Both the position numbers and the translations under genes were made by a program. This document shows positions 17,082 through 26,021 of a stretch of 64,000 nucleotides of DNA, one piece after another (position 1 is the first letter of the stretch; each line of letters begins with the position of its first letter). Source of the DNA: Firmicutes bacterium HGW-Firmicutes-15 (lineage in GTDB: Bacteria > Bacillota > Syntrophomonadia > Syntrophomonadales > Syntrophomonadaceae); the NCBI GenBank assembly GCA_002840245.1, contig PHAA01000026.1, positions 1-64,000 of the forward strand. Reading direction: 5' to 3'. The notes beneath the pieces are model-generated. The model was given only the letters and a program-made list of their open reading frames with translations, did no database searches and had not been told where the DNA came from.

Positions 17082-19568
17082 GTGCATTATCAATACATAC
17101 CATATTTATGGCTTTCAGCCTTATCGGTGGCTGTGAGCATCACGTTGAGTCTATTTGCCTGGCGGAATCGGAATGTCAGGGGGGCGATCCCCTTCTTTTC
17201 GACTATGGTTTTGGTCACCATTTGGACAGTAGCCCAGGCGTTGGAGTTGGCTGCTATAGACCTACCGACTAAAATTATGTGGGCAAACGTCCAGTACTTA
17301 GGCATTATGTTTGCTCCAGTAACTTACTTGGTAATGGTTATTCAGTTTACCGGGCGTGAACACTGGTTTACGCGTCGCTGGCTTTTATTGTTGCTGGTGA
17401 CCGTTCCTATAATCGTTAATGTGCTTTTCTGGACTAACGATGTGCACCACCTTCTACGGCAAAATGTATTTCTGGACACCAGTGGCCCGTTTCCGGTGGT
17501 AGGCAAGACTTTTGGTTCCTTGTTCTGGATCTTTGCAAGCTATAACTTTTCTATAACTCTGCTTGCCCTGATACTCCTGATTGATGCCTTAAGACAAAAA
17601 GCATCCCTATTCCGTGAACAGGCAGTTCTGCTGTTCGTTGGACTGCTATTACCCTTTATGACGACTGTGGAACACCTAGCCGGCTTTCTCATGATTCGAT
17701 TCGATCTTACGCCGGTAATTTTTAGCTTGGCAGGCGTCGTAATCTCCTGGGGTATTTTTCGCTACCGACTCTTTTACACGGTTCCGATAGCTCGTTATAA
17801 GGTTATTGAAGGGATGAACACCGGTGTAATAGTGCTAGACATTGAAGGTTTTATTGTTGACCTTAACCCGGCTGCCATGAAACTGCTTGGCTGCACGTCT
17901 GTCCGGGTAGTCGGCAAGTCGGCGGAAAGGTTATTCAGTGATCATCCAGAGCTTTTATGGCTATATAATGCGGGTACGACTGCTAGCGTCGAACTGAATG
18001 TAGATGCGAATGGGACACAAATGTATTACGATGTGACTGTGAATTCGCTGGAAGATTACAACAGGCGGCCTCTCGGCCAAATCATGCTGGCTCACAACAT
18101 CACTGAGCGTAAACAGGCGGAGGATGCTCTAAGAAGCAGCGAGGAACGCTTCAAAATAACATTATTATCTGTTGGTGATGGAGTTATTTCCACTGATAAA
18201 TATGGTCATGTTGAGTTACTAAATAAGGTTGCCGAACATCTTACCGGCTGGAGTCAGGAGGAGGCTGTTGGAAAACCTCTTGGAGAGGTTTTCAACATTA
18301 TCAATGAATATACTCGGGAAAGATGTGATGATCCAGTACAAAAGGTCTTGGAAACCGGAAAACCCATTGAACTAGCTAATCATACTATTTTAGTGTCAAA
18401 AGATAGTCGCGAAATACCGATTGAAGACAGTGCTGCTCCGATAAAAGATGAGGATGACAAAATAGAAGGAGTTGTACTGGTATTTAGAGATTTTACTGAG
18501 AAAAGAGAAAAACAAAGAAAGATAGAACATTTAAGCTATCATGATCAGCTAACTGGACTATACAATCGCAGGTTTTTTGAAGAAGAGTTAAATCGTCTGG
18601 ATATAGTGAGAAATCTCCCTATAACCCTTGTTATGGCAGATCTAAATGGTTTGAAACTTACTAATGATGCCTTTGGCCACATAGTAGGGGATAAGCTTTT
18701 AAAGAAAGCGGCTGAGCTTATTATGAAGGAATGTAGGGCTGATGATATAGTCGCCCGAATTGGCGGAGATGAATTCATCTTATTGTTATCAAAAACAGAT
18801 ACCAAGGAAGCAGAGAAAATAGTACAGCGAATAAATCAAACCGTTTCCAATGAAACCGTTGATTCTATTGTATTATCCGTATCCTTTGGCTGGGAAACAA
18901 AGCATAAACCTGAGGAGAAGATGAGCACAGTTTTGAAGAAAGCAGAAGATAATATGTATAGACGTAAGCTGTTTGAAAGCTCCAGTATGAGGATTAAAAC
19001 GATAGAATTAATTATCAATACATTATATGAAAAGGATAAAAGCGAAGAGCAACATTCTCAAAGAGTAAGTGAATTATGTGCAGCCATAGGATATGCTTTG
19101 CATTTAAACGTGGAAGATGTCAGTGAACTTCGCACGCTTGGATTAATGCATGATATTGGAATGATAGCACTTGATGAAAAGATAATAAATATGCCCGGTG
19201 AGCTGAATGATTCTGAATGGCTTGAAATCAAACGGCATTCGGAAACAGGCTATCGTATACTGAGTTCAGTAAATGAGACTTCCCAATTAGCAGAATATGT
19301 TCTAGCTCACCATGAAAGGTGGGATGGAAAGGGTTATCCAAAGGGATTAAAAGGAGAAGAAATACCTTTGCAAGCAAGGATTATTGCAGTTGCAGATGCT
19401 TATGATGCGATGACCAGTGATAGACCCTATCGAAAGGCATTAACTGAGGAAACTACGATTAATGAAATAAAATGCAATGCTGGACTCCAGTTTGACCCGC
19501 TTATTGCACGGGTGTTGCTTGAAAATATTACTGCAAAGAGTGGGATTGAGACCTCAAGTAAAATATAA
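17082..19568 (+). CDS. Membrane PAS-PAS-GGDEF-HD-GYP c-di-GMP signalling protein
   Basis: An 828-residue sensor that could both make and degrade cyclic di-GMP. Residues ~1-235 hold seven hydrophobic helices of the histidine-kinase N-terminal 7TM type. Two PAS domains follow (~240-350 and ~355-480). The diguanylate cyclase domain has an intact GGDEF at 561-565 and an RADD inhibitory-site motif exactly five residues before it. The HD-GYP phosphodiesterase domain has HDIG at 690-693, HHERWDGKGYP from 743, and the downstream DAYDAM motif. The frame opens at ATG 17061, but AGGAG lies inside that stretch nine bases before GTG 17082, and the protein from GTG begins directly with the first membrane region. 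I use the GTG. It is a single gene, with no cognate receiver nearby. Confidence 0.9.
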   Translation: MHYQYIPYLWLSALSVAVSITLSLFAWRNRNVRGAIPFFSTMVLVTIWTVAQALELAAIDLPTKIMWANVQYLGIMFAPVTYLVMVIQFTGREHWFTRRWLLLLLVTVPIIVNVLFWTNDVHHLLRQNVFLDTSGPFPVVGKTFGSLFWIFASYNFSITLLALILLIDALRQKASLFREQAVLLFVGLLLPFMTTVEHLAGFLMIRFDLTPVIFSLAGVVISWGIFRYRLFYTVPIARYKVIEGMNTGVIVLDIEGFIVDLNPAAMKLLGCTSVRVVGKSAERLFSDHPELLWLYNAGTTASVELNVDANGTQMYYDVTVNSLEDYNRRPLGQIMLAHNITERKQAEDALRSSEERFKITLLSVGDGVISTDKYGHVELLNKVAEHLTGWSQEEAVGKPLGEVFNIINEYTRERCDDPVQKVLETGKPIELANHTILVSKDSREIPIEDSAAPIKDEDDKIEGVVLVFRDFTEKREKQRKIEHLSYHDQLTGLYNRRFFEEELNRLDIVRNLPITLVMADLNGLKLTNDAFGHIVGDKLLKKAAELIMKECRADDIVARIGGDEFILLLSKTDTKEAEKIVQRINQTVSNETVDSIVLSVSFGWETKHKPEEKMSTVLKKAEDNMYRRKLFESSSMRIKTIELIINTLYEKDKSEEQHSQRVSELCAAIGYALHLNVEDVSELRTLGLMHDIGMIALDEKIINMPGELNDSEWLEIKRHSETGYRILSSVNETSQLAEYVLAHHERWDGKGYPKGLKGEEIPLQARIIAVADAYDAMTSDRPYRKALTEETTINEIKCNAGLQFDPLIARVLLENITAKSGIETSSKI

Positions 19569-19618
19569 ATCTCCGTTTTTGGAAATGAATCTTAACAAGG
19601 TAATATGGTGGGGCAATT

Positions 19619-20524
19619 ATGAAATTTGAAGAAGAAATAATGAACTCGATTATTAATCAGATTCAGCATAATAAAGGCAAAAACTTGTTTAGTGATGCCG
19701 CTTACAGAAATATGTCTTTTCATTGTTTTACTGAGGAAGTGGTTACCAGATATAAAGATCAATTGAAGCTGTGCGGGCAAACTAAGCGAATGGAAAAAAT
19801 TATAGATAATACTGTTGATATAGTACTGAAAGAATTTTATCGTACCAATCAATATATTGACTTTTCGCTGGAATCAAGGGCATTGCTTAAAAAGGTTTAT
19901 AATTTATTGTTTGAAGATATTATAATAGGTGAATTGGATCTGCATATGGTGCAAGAAAGGCATTACGCTCGCTTAACTAAGATATTATCAATTACAAATC
20001 CTTTTACGGTTATTATTAATCCACCCAACGAATCATATGCATCGAGTGCCGCCTGTGCCGAATATTCAGCGGAGTTTCAGCTATACATACTGGGGTTGAC
20101 CAGTTCGGTAATCAAGGAACCATTATTAGATATTGGTTGTGGTGAAAACGCTGAGTTAGTTAATTTTATGCGATTAGCAGGGGTTGAGGCATATGGATTT
20201 GATAGAATCCTCTCTGAGGAGAAGGCATATCTAAGCAAAGCAAACTGGTTTGAATATGATTATGGCATTTCTAAATGGGGTATAATCATATCAAATATTG
20301 CATTCTCCAGTCACTTTCTCAATCACCACCTACGGGAAGATGGAAAACACCATGAATTCGCTATAGTTTATATGAAAATATTAAGTTCACTTGTTTCGGG
20401 AGGAAGTTTCATATATGCACCCGCAATACCGTTTATTGAGAATTGCTTGCCAGCAAATCAATTTCTTATTGAGAGGGAGATCCTGACTGAGGAATATGCT
20501 AGAGTTAAAATAACTCGGCTTTAA
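19619..20524 (+). CDS. Class I SAM-dependent methyltransferase-like protein
   Basis: A 301-residue protein. The second half carries a plausible SAM-binding motif I, LLDIGCGENAELVNFM (about residues 170-185), followed by an acidic strand end (GVEAYGFD), as in class I methyltransferases. The N-terminal 150 residues are helical and unrecognised. The ribosome binding site is weak (GTGGGGC). The gene follows the c-di-GMP protein after 50 bases and could be cotranscribed. The substrate is unknown; the degenerate later motifs leave open a non-catalytic role. Confidence 0.6.
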   Translation: MKFEEEIMNSIINQIQHNKGKNLFSDAAYRNMSFHCFTEEVVTRYKDQLKLCGQTKRMEKIIDNTVDIVLKEFYRTNQYIDFSLESRALLKKVYNLLFEDIIIGELDLHMVQERHYARLTKILSITNPFTVIINPPNESYASSAACAEYSAEFQLYILGLTSSVIKEPLLDIGCGENAELVNFMRLAGVEAYGFDRILSEEKAYLSKANWFEYDYGISKWGIIISNIAFSSHFLNHHLREDGKHHEFAIVYMKILSSLVSGGSFIYAPAIPFIENCLPANQFLIEREILTEEYARVKITRL

Positions 20525-20618
20525 TATAAACGCAGCGAATCAGGATGAGGCAAAGACTCGGGAATGGAGAGGCGAAGAATAATTTATAGGGATCCTTAGG
20601 TAGGGGGAGAGTTAGCGG

Positions 20619-20957
20619 TTGAATATTCAGATATTCGGTATAAAGAAATGTTTTGATACTCAGAAAGCCGAACGATATTTTAATGAGAGAAAAATCAAAT
20701 ATCAATTAATAGACCTAAATCAAAAAGGCTTAAGTAAAGGTGAATTCAATAGTGTAAAGGCCTCGATAGGGCTTAATGACTTAATTAATAGATTAGCCAA
20801 AGAGTACACCCAACTTAACCTGGATCGAATTGGAAGCAGCAGTATGAGGGAAGAAATATTATTGAATAATCCCCCGCTCTATAAAACACCTATTGTACGT
20901 AACGGCAAGCTGGCTACTGTAGGATATCGGCCTGAGATTTGGAAGCAATGGGAGTAG
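20619..20957 (+). CDS. ArsC/Spx-family thioredoxin-fold protein
   Basis: A 112-residue protein of the arsenate-reductase-like family (Spx, YffB, MgsR). It begins with the family's beta strand and active-site helix (IQIFGIKKCFDTQKAERYF) with a single cysteine C11. It retains the cis-proline loop region YKTPIVRNGKLATVGYRPE near the C-terminus. The CxxC of Spx is absent, so it is closer to the YffB/ArsC type, whose physiological substrate is often unknown. The start is TTG at 20619, after a TAGGGGGAGAG site. It converges on the chemoreceptor fragment across a shared terminator. Confidence 0.8.
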   Translation: MNIQIFGIKKCFDTQKAERYFNERKIKYQLIDLNQKGLSKGEFNSVKASIGLNDLINRLAKEYTQLNLDRIGSSSMREEILLNNPPLYKTPIVRNGKLATVGYRPEIWKQWE

Positions 20958-20966
20958 TTTGACTAA

Positions 20967-21003
20967 GAAAAAGAGAGGCCCAAGCCCAAGCCCCTCTTTT
21001 TTT
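20967..21003. terminator. Bidirectional terminator between convergent genes
   Basis: An imperfect hairpin of AAGAGAGGCCC and GCCCCTCTTTTTTT around CAAGCCCAA. The plus strand ends in seven T. The minus strand reads CTCTCTTTTTC, so it can serve both the ArsC-like gene and the minus-strand chemoreceptor gene. Confidence 0.65.
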
Positions 21004-21039
21004 AGTATGAATTAACAATAATTAAAAAATTACAAAAAT

Positions 21040-21732
21040 TTAGATTTTAAATCGATTAATTAAAATATTGAGTTGCTCAGCACTCTTAGCCATCTTCATG
21101 GAAGCTGCATTAATTTCCATGGCTATAGCTGCTGCATTTTCACTGGCTTTAGCAATTTCTTGGGAACCGGCAGTGGTTTCTTCAATGGTAGCGGCTGTAT
21201 TTTCCATGGCTCTATTTATTTCCATAACCGAGTTTAACAAGTCATGAGTATCGGTTTTATTTTTTTCAGCCATCTTAACCATCGTATTAGCATCTAATCG
21301 GTATTGCTGACCAGTTTCTACTGATTGCTCGTATTCATTTAATACGGTCACATTAATGAAGGTCAACAAATCATTGGAATTTTTAACCAGGTTGCCGATG
21401 GCGTCATTCACTTGGCGAGTCAGATTTTGGATGCCTCCCACGGTTGATGCTGAGTCGCTGGCTAACTTCCGGACTTCTTCGGCCACAACGGCAAAGCCTT
21501 TACCATGCTCGCCAGCCCGTGCGGCTTCAATAGCAGCATTCAAAGCCAGGAGATTGGTTTGATCAGCAATGGCAGCAATATTCTCAGCCAGATGAGAAAT
21601 TTGCTCTACCACCCTGGCATCTTCCATGGCGTTTTTAATTTTTTCTTGAATATTAGAATAAATACTAGTAGTGGCATCAGAGCATTTTGTCTGGCTATCT
21701 AATATTATGCAATTATCATGCCAATCTACCAT
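21040..21732 (-). CDS. Methyl-accepting chemotaxis signalling domain, lacking a sensor (truncated)
   Basis: A 230-residue coiled-coil protein with the conserved chemoreceptor hairpin tip ([20 protein letters not shown], residues ~56-75), which contacts CheA and CheW. It has the flanking methylation-type helices but no membrane helix, HAMP or sensor domain. Full receptors are usually over 400 residues. The ATG has only a poor upstream site (AGGATAA). It could be a 5'-truncated remnant or a soluble adaptor-like receptor. The hairpin itself has no frame break. A second, more complete soluble receptor lies at 48240. Confidence 0.7.
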   Translation of the reverse strand: MVDWHDNCIILDSQTKCSDATTSIYSNIQEKIKNAMEDARVVEQISHLAENIAAIADQTNLLALNAAIEAARAGEHGKGFAVVAEEVRKLASDSASTVGGIQNLTRQVNDAIGNLVKNSNDLLTFINVTVLNEYEQSVETGQQYRLDANTMVKMAEKNKTDTHDLLNSVMEINRAMENTAATIEETTAGSQEIAKASENAAAIAMEINAASMKMAKSAEQLNILINRFKI

Positions 21733-21927
21733 TATAAGAATGTTTATCCTATTTTGCCTTTAAATAACTTTTTCTATCAAGTTTTATGGTAACAGGTGTT
21801 CTTTTTATCGTACACTTGCATGAATAAACATACAGTTAGTCCAGTTGAGTTTGTTGGAAATCATTATAATAATAGATTGAATTTCCTTTTTGGGAGCTAG
21901 GGTTATAGTTTGTGCATAGACTAGGCG

Positions 21928-21955
21928 TTGATTTGCAGGATTACTTTGTTATAAT
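21928..21955 (+). promoter_or_regulatory. Promoter for the DUF2889/cyclophilin pair
   Basis: TTGATT at 21928-21933 and TATAAT at 21950-21955 with a 16-base spacer, 50 bases before the DUF2889 start codon. Confidence 0.5.
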
Positions 21956-22004
21956 AGAACGTATCTGTTTATTCCATAATGTTTTGAGCACTGGGGGGTA
22001 GGTA

Positions 22005-22478
22005 ATGTACGAAAAGTTGGAAAAATATCAGGTTAAAATAGTCCCTGGTGTGGGCTATGAAGTCCGGGGGCAATGGAAAGATGATATTCATGATCTGAAG
22101 AGCCGAATGGTCTTTGATATTAACAACTTCACCATTGCGGAAGCAGCGGTGGAAGCATCAGGAGTTCCATTTGACATCTGCCATCAAGGGATAAAGTCAA
22201 TAGATGCTCTAGTGGGAGCTTCAGTGGGGAAGGGTTTTAGCAAGCTGGTTAGCCAACATGTGATGGGCAAACAGGGTTGCTATCACCTGGGGGAACTGGT
22301 AATGAACTCAGTTAAGTCCTTTTTGCAGGCAGCTTCACGGGAAGGCCCTGATTGGCTGGATAATGAAGAATATCAGCAGCGCTGGCAGGAATGGATTAAT
22401 AATTACCAGGGAGTATGCATTTATTTTGCCCAACCTGATATTTCTCAGGAAAACATACAGAAAGCTTTTGGGAAGTAA
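22005..22478 (+). CDS. DUF2889 family protein
   Basis: A 157-residue protein with the DUF2889 pattern: an N-terminal beta sheet (YEVRGQWKDDIHDLKSRMVF), a middle segment with FDICHQGIKSIDALVGASVG, and the conserved GCYHLGELVMNSV helix. Family members are common and uncharacterised; some occur near aromatic-acid or fatty-acid catabolism. The start follows GGGGGGTAGG by 2-7 bases. The next gene begins 26 bases after its stop, so the two likely share a transcript. Confidence 0.75.
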   Translation: MYEKLEKYQVKIVPGVGYEVRGQWKDDIHDLKSRMVFDINNFTIAEAAVEASGVPFDICHQGIKSIDALVGASVGKGFSKLVSQHVMGKQGCYHLGELVMNSVKSFLQAASREGPDWLDNEEYQQRWQEWINNYQGVCIYFAQPDISQENIQKAFGK

Positions 22479-22503
22479 GAAAGTCATAGAAAGGAAGATG
22501 AAA

Positions 22504-23025
22504 ATGGAAAAAAAACCGGTAGTTACAATAGAAATGGAAAATGGAAACAAAATATACTTGGAACTCTATCCTGAAATAGCGCCCAATACAGTAAATAACT
22601 TTATTTCGCTCATAAATAAGGGTTCATATGATGGAACAATTTTTCATAGGGTTATACCTAATTTTATGATTCAGGGCGGAGATCCTGACGGCAATGGTAT
22701 GGGAGGACCGGGATATGGCATCAAAGGTGAGTTTGCCGAGAACGGCTTTCCTAACAGCTTGAAACATGCACGGGGAGTAATATCAATGGCCAGGAGCAGG
22801 GCTAATGATTCAGCCGGTTCTCAATTCTTTATTATGGTAGCAGATTCAACTCATTTAGATGGGCAATACGCGGCATTCGGAAAAGTCACCGATGGTATGG
22901 ATGCAGTAGATATGATTGTGAAAGTAGATAAGGATAGAAGCGATAGGCCTCGAGAAGACCAGCGCATGAAAAAAGTAAGTGTTGATACTTTTGGTACGGA
23001 ATATCCTGAGCCTGAAAAAAAGTAA
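22504..23025 (+). CDS. ppiB: Cyclophilin-type peptidyl-prolyl cis-trans isomerase
   Basis: A 173-residue single-domain cytoplasmic cyclophilin that accelerates proline isomerisation during folding. The family core is intact: FHRVIPNFMIQGGDPDGNGM, then MARSRANDSAGSQFFIM and the loop with YAAFGKVTDGMDAVD. The active-site arginine is in FHRVIP and the QFFI strand is present. The reading frame is open from 22363, but that part overlaps DUF2889. GAAAGGAAG sits six bases before ATG 22504 and only one or two before ATG 22498, so I choose 22504. Confidence 0.9.
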   Translation: MEKKPVVTIEMENGNKIYLELYPEIAPNTVNNFISLINKGSYDGTIFHRVIPNFMIQGGDPDGNGMGGPGYGIKGEFAENGFPNSLKHARGVISMARSRANDSAGSQFFIMVADSTHLDGQYAAFGKVTDGMDAVDMIVKVDKDRSDRPREDQRMKKVSVDTFGTEYPEPEKK

Positions 23026-23069
23026 TACCTAAGCATTAAAAAATAATTAATTCATTAATAGTCGGATTA

Positions 23070-23099
23070 GCATCTGCTGAAAAGGCAGATGCTATTTTA
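23070..23099 (+). terminator. Terminator after ppiB
   Basis: GCATCTGC pairs with GCAGATGC (10 base pairs counting flanking bases) around a seven-base loop and is followed by TATTTTAAT. Confidence 0.7.
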
Positions 23100-23154
23100 A
23101 TAGCTAATATAATAATAATTATCAAAATATTTTTTGAACTATTGGAGGCTATTT

Positions 23155-24111
23155 ATGATAAAAATTATGGCCGATTCAACCTGCGATTTATCACAGGAAA
23201 TTATTGATGAATATGATATTGGAATAGCCCCTTTGACCATTAATATCGAAGGGATTGTGTATCGAGATAAAATTGATATAAAACCTGATGAATTCTATAA
23301 CGTAATGGAGAATTTAACTGAAGAACCAACTACTTCAATGCCAAGTCCAGCGGAGTACTTAAATGTAATTGATAAAGCAATTGCAGATGGTTATATTGAA
23401 ATTCTATGTATTTGCATGTCTAGTGGTACCAGTGCGGCTTATCAATCTGCAGAAATTGCCAAGGATTATTTCCTGGAGAATAATCCGAATACAACTATAA
23501 AAATTCATGTTGTAGATTCGAAGTCCATGAGCCACGGAAGCGGGTGGCTTATTTTAAAGAGCGCCCGTTTAAGAGAGCAAGGCGCTACTTATGAAGATTT
23601 AATACAGTTCAATGAAACCTATAAAACTAATGTAAAACATTTCTTGGCTGTATATGATTTAGGTCGTTTGGTTAAAAGCGGCAGGATATCAAATGTAAGT
23701 GCAATATTAGGTAAAATATTAAATCTTAAACCGATAATGACAATGAAAAATGGCAGAGGAGCAGTTGTTGCAAAAGAAAGAGGCCTAAAAAAGGTGCTTA
23801 ACCACTATGTTAATGAGTTTATTAAGGGGAATAATGAGGATATTACTGATTTTATAATAATCGGTTATACCTCAGAAATAAAAATTGCAGAAGACTTAAA
23901 AGCCAAGATAATAAGCGAAAGTGATTTTCTAGGTGAAATATTTATTATGCAAATGGGTGTTGCGGTTGGAACTCATGTTGGATTAGGCGGAATTTCAATG
24001 TTCTATGTTGAAAAAGGCAATAAGCACAACCATTTATTAATGAATGAGTTTAATGGATTTATGGAAAAGAGAAATGATTTGTTAGCGAAAATAAAGAATA
24101 ATAAAAACTAA
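23155..24111 (+). CDS. DegV family fatty-acid-binding protein
   Basis: A 318-residue DegV protein. The family binds a fatty acid between two alpha/beta domains, and some members (FakB) present it to fatty-acid kinase. Signatures are the N-terminal ADSTCDLSQ, the TSMPSPAEY segment, SSGTSAAYQSA, and VVDSKSMSHGSG. The frame opens at a TTG at 23134, but the GGAGG at 23144-23148 points to ATG 23155, and the protein from there begins with the family's first beta strand. No FakA gene is nearby. Confidence 0.9.
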   Translation: MIKIMADSTCDLSQEIIDEYDIGIAPLTINIEGIVYRDKIDIKPDEFYNVMENLTEEPTTSMPSPAEYLNVIDKAIADGYIEILCICMSSGTSAAYQSAEIAKDYFLENNPNTTIKIHVVDSKSMSHGSGWLILKSARLREQGATYEDLIQFNETYKTNVKHFLAVYDLGRLVKSGRISNVSAILGKILNLKPIMTMKNGRGAVVAKERGLKKVLNHYVNEFIKGNNEDITDFIIIGYTSEIKIAEDLKAKIISESDFLGEIFIMQMGVAVGTHVGLGGISMFYVEKGNKHNHLLMNEFNGFMEKRNDLLAKIKNNKN

Positions 24112-24228
24112 ACTTAATCTTTTATTATAGTTAGTGCTTGGGCGGTTGTTTTTTAACCCTAATACTGGTATCATGCAGGGTGGATAAAGATAAAAGTTAT
24201 AAAAAACCATATTGAAAGGAGAATCTTC

Positions 24229-24594
24229 ATGCCAGAAAATAATCAGGCTATATTGGTAGAAGTCCTCCAGGGCACACAGGTGTCCACCGGAGGGTGAAGC
24301 TGTTCCAGTGACTGCTCATCAGCAGCTAGTTGTGGTACAACTACAGATTATTCAGAATTGACCAATCAAATGATAGATGAACTCAAAAAAATTTATGGAG
24401 ATAAAGTAGAAGTAAAATATGTGGATGTTGATCAAGTTGGAATTGATAAATACCCTGTAATGAACCAAGTTTTACAAATGGGTTATCCATATCCAGTGAC
24501 ACTTATTAATGGTCAGCCAAAGTTTGCTGGCGGGATAATGGTAAACGAAGTAAAAGAGCTTATTGATGAGACTCTGAATGGGACTAGTAACTAA
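24229..24594 (+). CDS. Probable selenoprotein, thioredoxin-like, with in-frame UGA (Sec) at codon 23
   Basis: Starting at ATG 24229, behind AAAGGAG with a seven-base spacer, the frame reads 22 codons to a TGA at 24295-24297. It then continues open for 98 more codons to TAA at 24592-24594. The two halves make one sensible 121-residue protein: a first beta strand (QAILVEVLQG), a redox loop TGG-U-SC followed by more cysteines (C25, C29, C35), a helix, KVEVKYVDVDQ, and the thioredoxin-fold cis-Pro-like region YPVTLINGQPKF. Hairpins follow the TGA, including AGTTGT-GGT-ACAACT at 24328-24342 and CTGCT-CATC-AGCAG at 24312-24325, either of which could be a bacterial SECIS. No selABCD genes are in the window. 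The layout resembles the YuzD/DUF1462 type, though that is only a guess. An interrupted pseudogene is the main alternative. Confidence 0.7.
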
Positions 24595-24604
24595 CAGCAA
24601 TCTC

Positions 24605-24633
24605 TTGACCGTTAGGCAAGTTGATGCTAATAT
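24605..24633 (+). promoter_or_regulatory. Promoter of the riboflavin operon
   Basis: TTGACC at 24605-24610, an exact 17-base spacer and TATAAT-like TAATAT at 24628-24633, 25 bases upstream of the FMN riboswitch. Confidence 0.7.
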
Positions 24634-24658
24634 AAACTAAATTTAATAAACAATTTCC

Positions 24659-24770
24659 TTTCTTCGGGGATGGGTGTAATTCCCTATCGGCGGTAAAGCC
24701 CGCTAGCCTTTGGGCATGATTCGGTGAAATTCCGAGGCCGACAGTTATAGTCTGGATAGGAGAAGAAGGG
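24659..24770 (+). promoter_or_regulatory. FMN riboswitch (RFN element)
   Basis: The conserved RFN blocks appear in order: TCTTCGGGGATGGGTG, AATTCCCTATCGGCGGT, AAGCCCGC, GGTGAAATTCCGAGGCCGAC, and AGTCTGGATAGGAGAAG. The aptamer binds flavin mononucleotide. A strong terminator at 24831 and the ribD start lie just downstream, so FMN most likely ends transcription of the rib operon. Confidence 0.95.
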
Positions 24771-24830
24771 CCTGTGGGTGTGCGTCCTAATGGATATGTA
24801 TGCTCTATATGTGCTCGCTTTCGCTTATTG

Positions 24831-24857
24831 CCCCGACTGTATAAGTCGGGGTTTTTG
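24831..24857 (+). terminator. Riboswitch-controlled attenuator
   Basis: CCCCGACT and AGTCGGGG form an eight-base-pair stem with a five-base loop followed by TTTTTG. Its position between the aptamer and ribD fits an FMN-dependent terminator. Confidence 0.88.
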
Positions 24858-24918
24858 TATTTATATAGAATAAGGACTGAAAACAAAGTCGAAAAGGGTG
24901 ATTCATATTATCAGAGAA

Positions 24919-26019
24919 ATGGATCAGTTTTATATGAAAAGAGCATTGGGGCTAGCAGCTCGGGCTCAGGGCAGAACCAGCCCCAACCCAATGGTCGGTG
25001 CAGTAATCGTGAAAAACGGGCAGTTAATCGGTGAAGGCTATCACCATAAAGCCGGGACCCCTCATGCCGAAGTCCATGCTCTGAATGAAGCTGGTGATCA
25101 GGCTGCTGGGGCTACAATGTATGTGACTCTGGAACCCTGTAGTCATTTTGGCAGGACTCCTCCCTGTGCAGACGCTGTTATTAAGGCCGGGATTACGAGA
25201 GTAGTCATTGCCATTAGAGATCCCAATCCCCAGGTAGCCGGTAAGGGGATTGAAAGGCTTAGAGAGGCGGGCATTGAGGTGGAAATCGGGGTAATGGAGC
25301 ACGAGGCCACTCGCCTGAATGAAGTGTTTTTCAAATATATTCAGACTGGACTTCCTTTTGTAGCCTTGAAAACAGCCATGACCTTAGACGGGAAAATTGC
25401 ATCTTATAGTGGAGATTCTAAATGGATTACCGGTGAGGATGCCCGTTATTATGTACATCAGTTAAGAAATATTTATGATGCCATACTGGTAGGTATAGGA
25501 ACGGTATTAAAAGATGACCCTTTTCTTAATACCCGCTTGGAGATAGCAGATGCCAAGAATCCTGTGCGGATCATAATTGATAGCAATATTGATTTACCTC
25601 CCACCAGCAATATTGCCAGGAGTAGTAATGAACAGCGGACTGTTGTTTTCTGTTCCAGCAGCTCAGATGCCCAAAAGCGAGAACAACTAGAAGCACTAGG
25701 GGTCGAGTTTATCAGCTTAGATGTCCACTATGACCTCATACCAATAGAAAAAGTATTGGGAATTCTTGGCGAAATGGGTTTATGCAGTCTGCTAGTGGAA
25801 GGCGGGGGAAAAACAAATGCTTATCTGCTTCAACAACAACTGATAGACAAAGTTTACTGGTTTATAGCTCCCAAGATTATTGGCGGCCGCGAATCTCCGT
25901 CTCCGATTGGCGGGCAGGGGATAGAATTTATGAAAGATGCCCTGGAACTTAAATCAATGGAAATTCAAAAGTTTTCAGATGATTTCTTGCTCACAGGATA
26001 CTTCAAGGAGTGGTGTTAG
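24919..26019 (+). CDS. ribD: Bifunctional riboflavin deaminase/reductase RibD
   Basis: A cytoplasmic enzyme for steps two and three of riboflavin synthesis: deamination of the pyrimidine from GTP cyclohydrolase II, then NADPH-dependent side-chain reduction. Residues ~1-145 are the deaminase, with zinc ligands H49 (HAEVHAL), C74 and C83 (LEPCSHFGRTPPC). The reductase follows, with TLDGKIASYSGDSKWI and LLVEGGGKTNAYLL. I start at ATG 24919, where the protein matches the usual short N-terminus (MDQFYMKRALGLA). A GTG seven codons upstream (24898) is possible, since neither start has a strong site. It is the first gene of the riboswitch-controlled operon. Confidence 0.95.
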   Translation: MDQFYMKRALGLAARAQGRTSPNPMVGAVIVKNGQLIGEGYHHKAGTPHAEVHALNEAGDQAAGATMYVTLEPCSHFGRTPPCADAVIKAGITRVVIAIRDPNPQVAGKGIERLREAGIEVEIGVMEHEATRLNEVFFKYIQTGLPFVALKTAMTLDGKIASYSGDSKWITGEDARYYVHQLRNIYDAILVGIGTVLKDDPFLNTRLEIADAKNPVRIIIDSNIDLPPTSNIARSSNEQRTVVFCSSSSDAQKREQLEALGVEFISLDVHYDLIPIEKVLGILGEMGLCSLLVEGGGKTNAYLLQQQLIDKVYWFIAPKIIGGRESPSPIGGQGIEFMKDALELKSMEIQKFSDDFLLTGYFKEWC

Positions 26020-26021
26020 TA

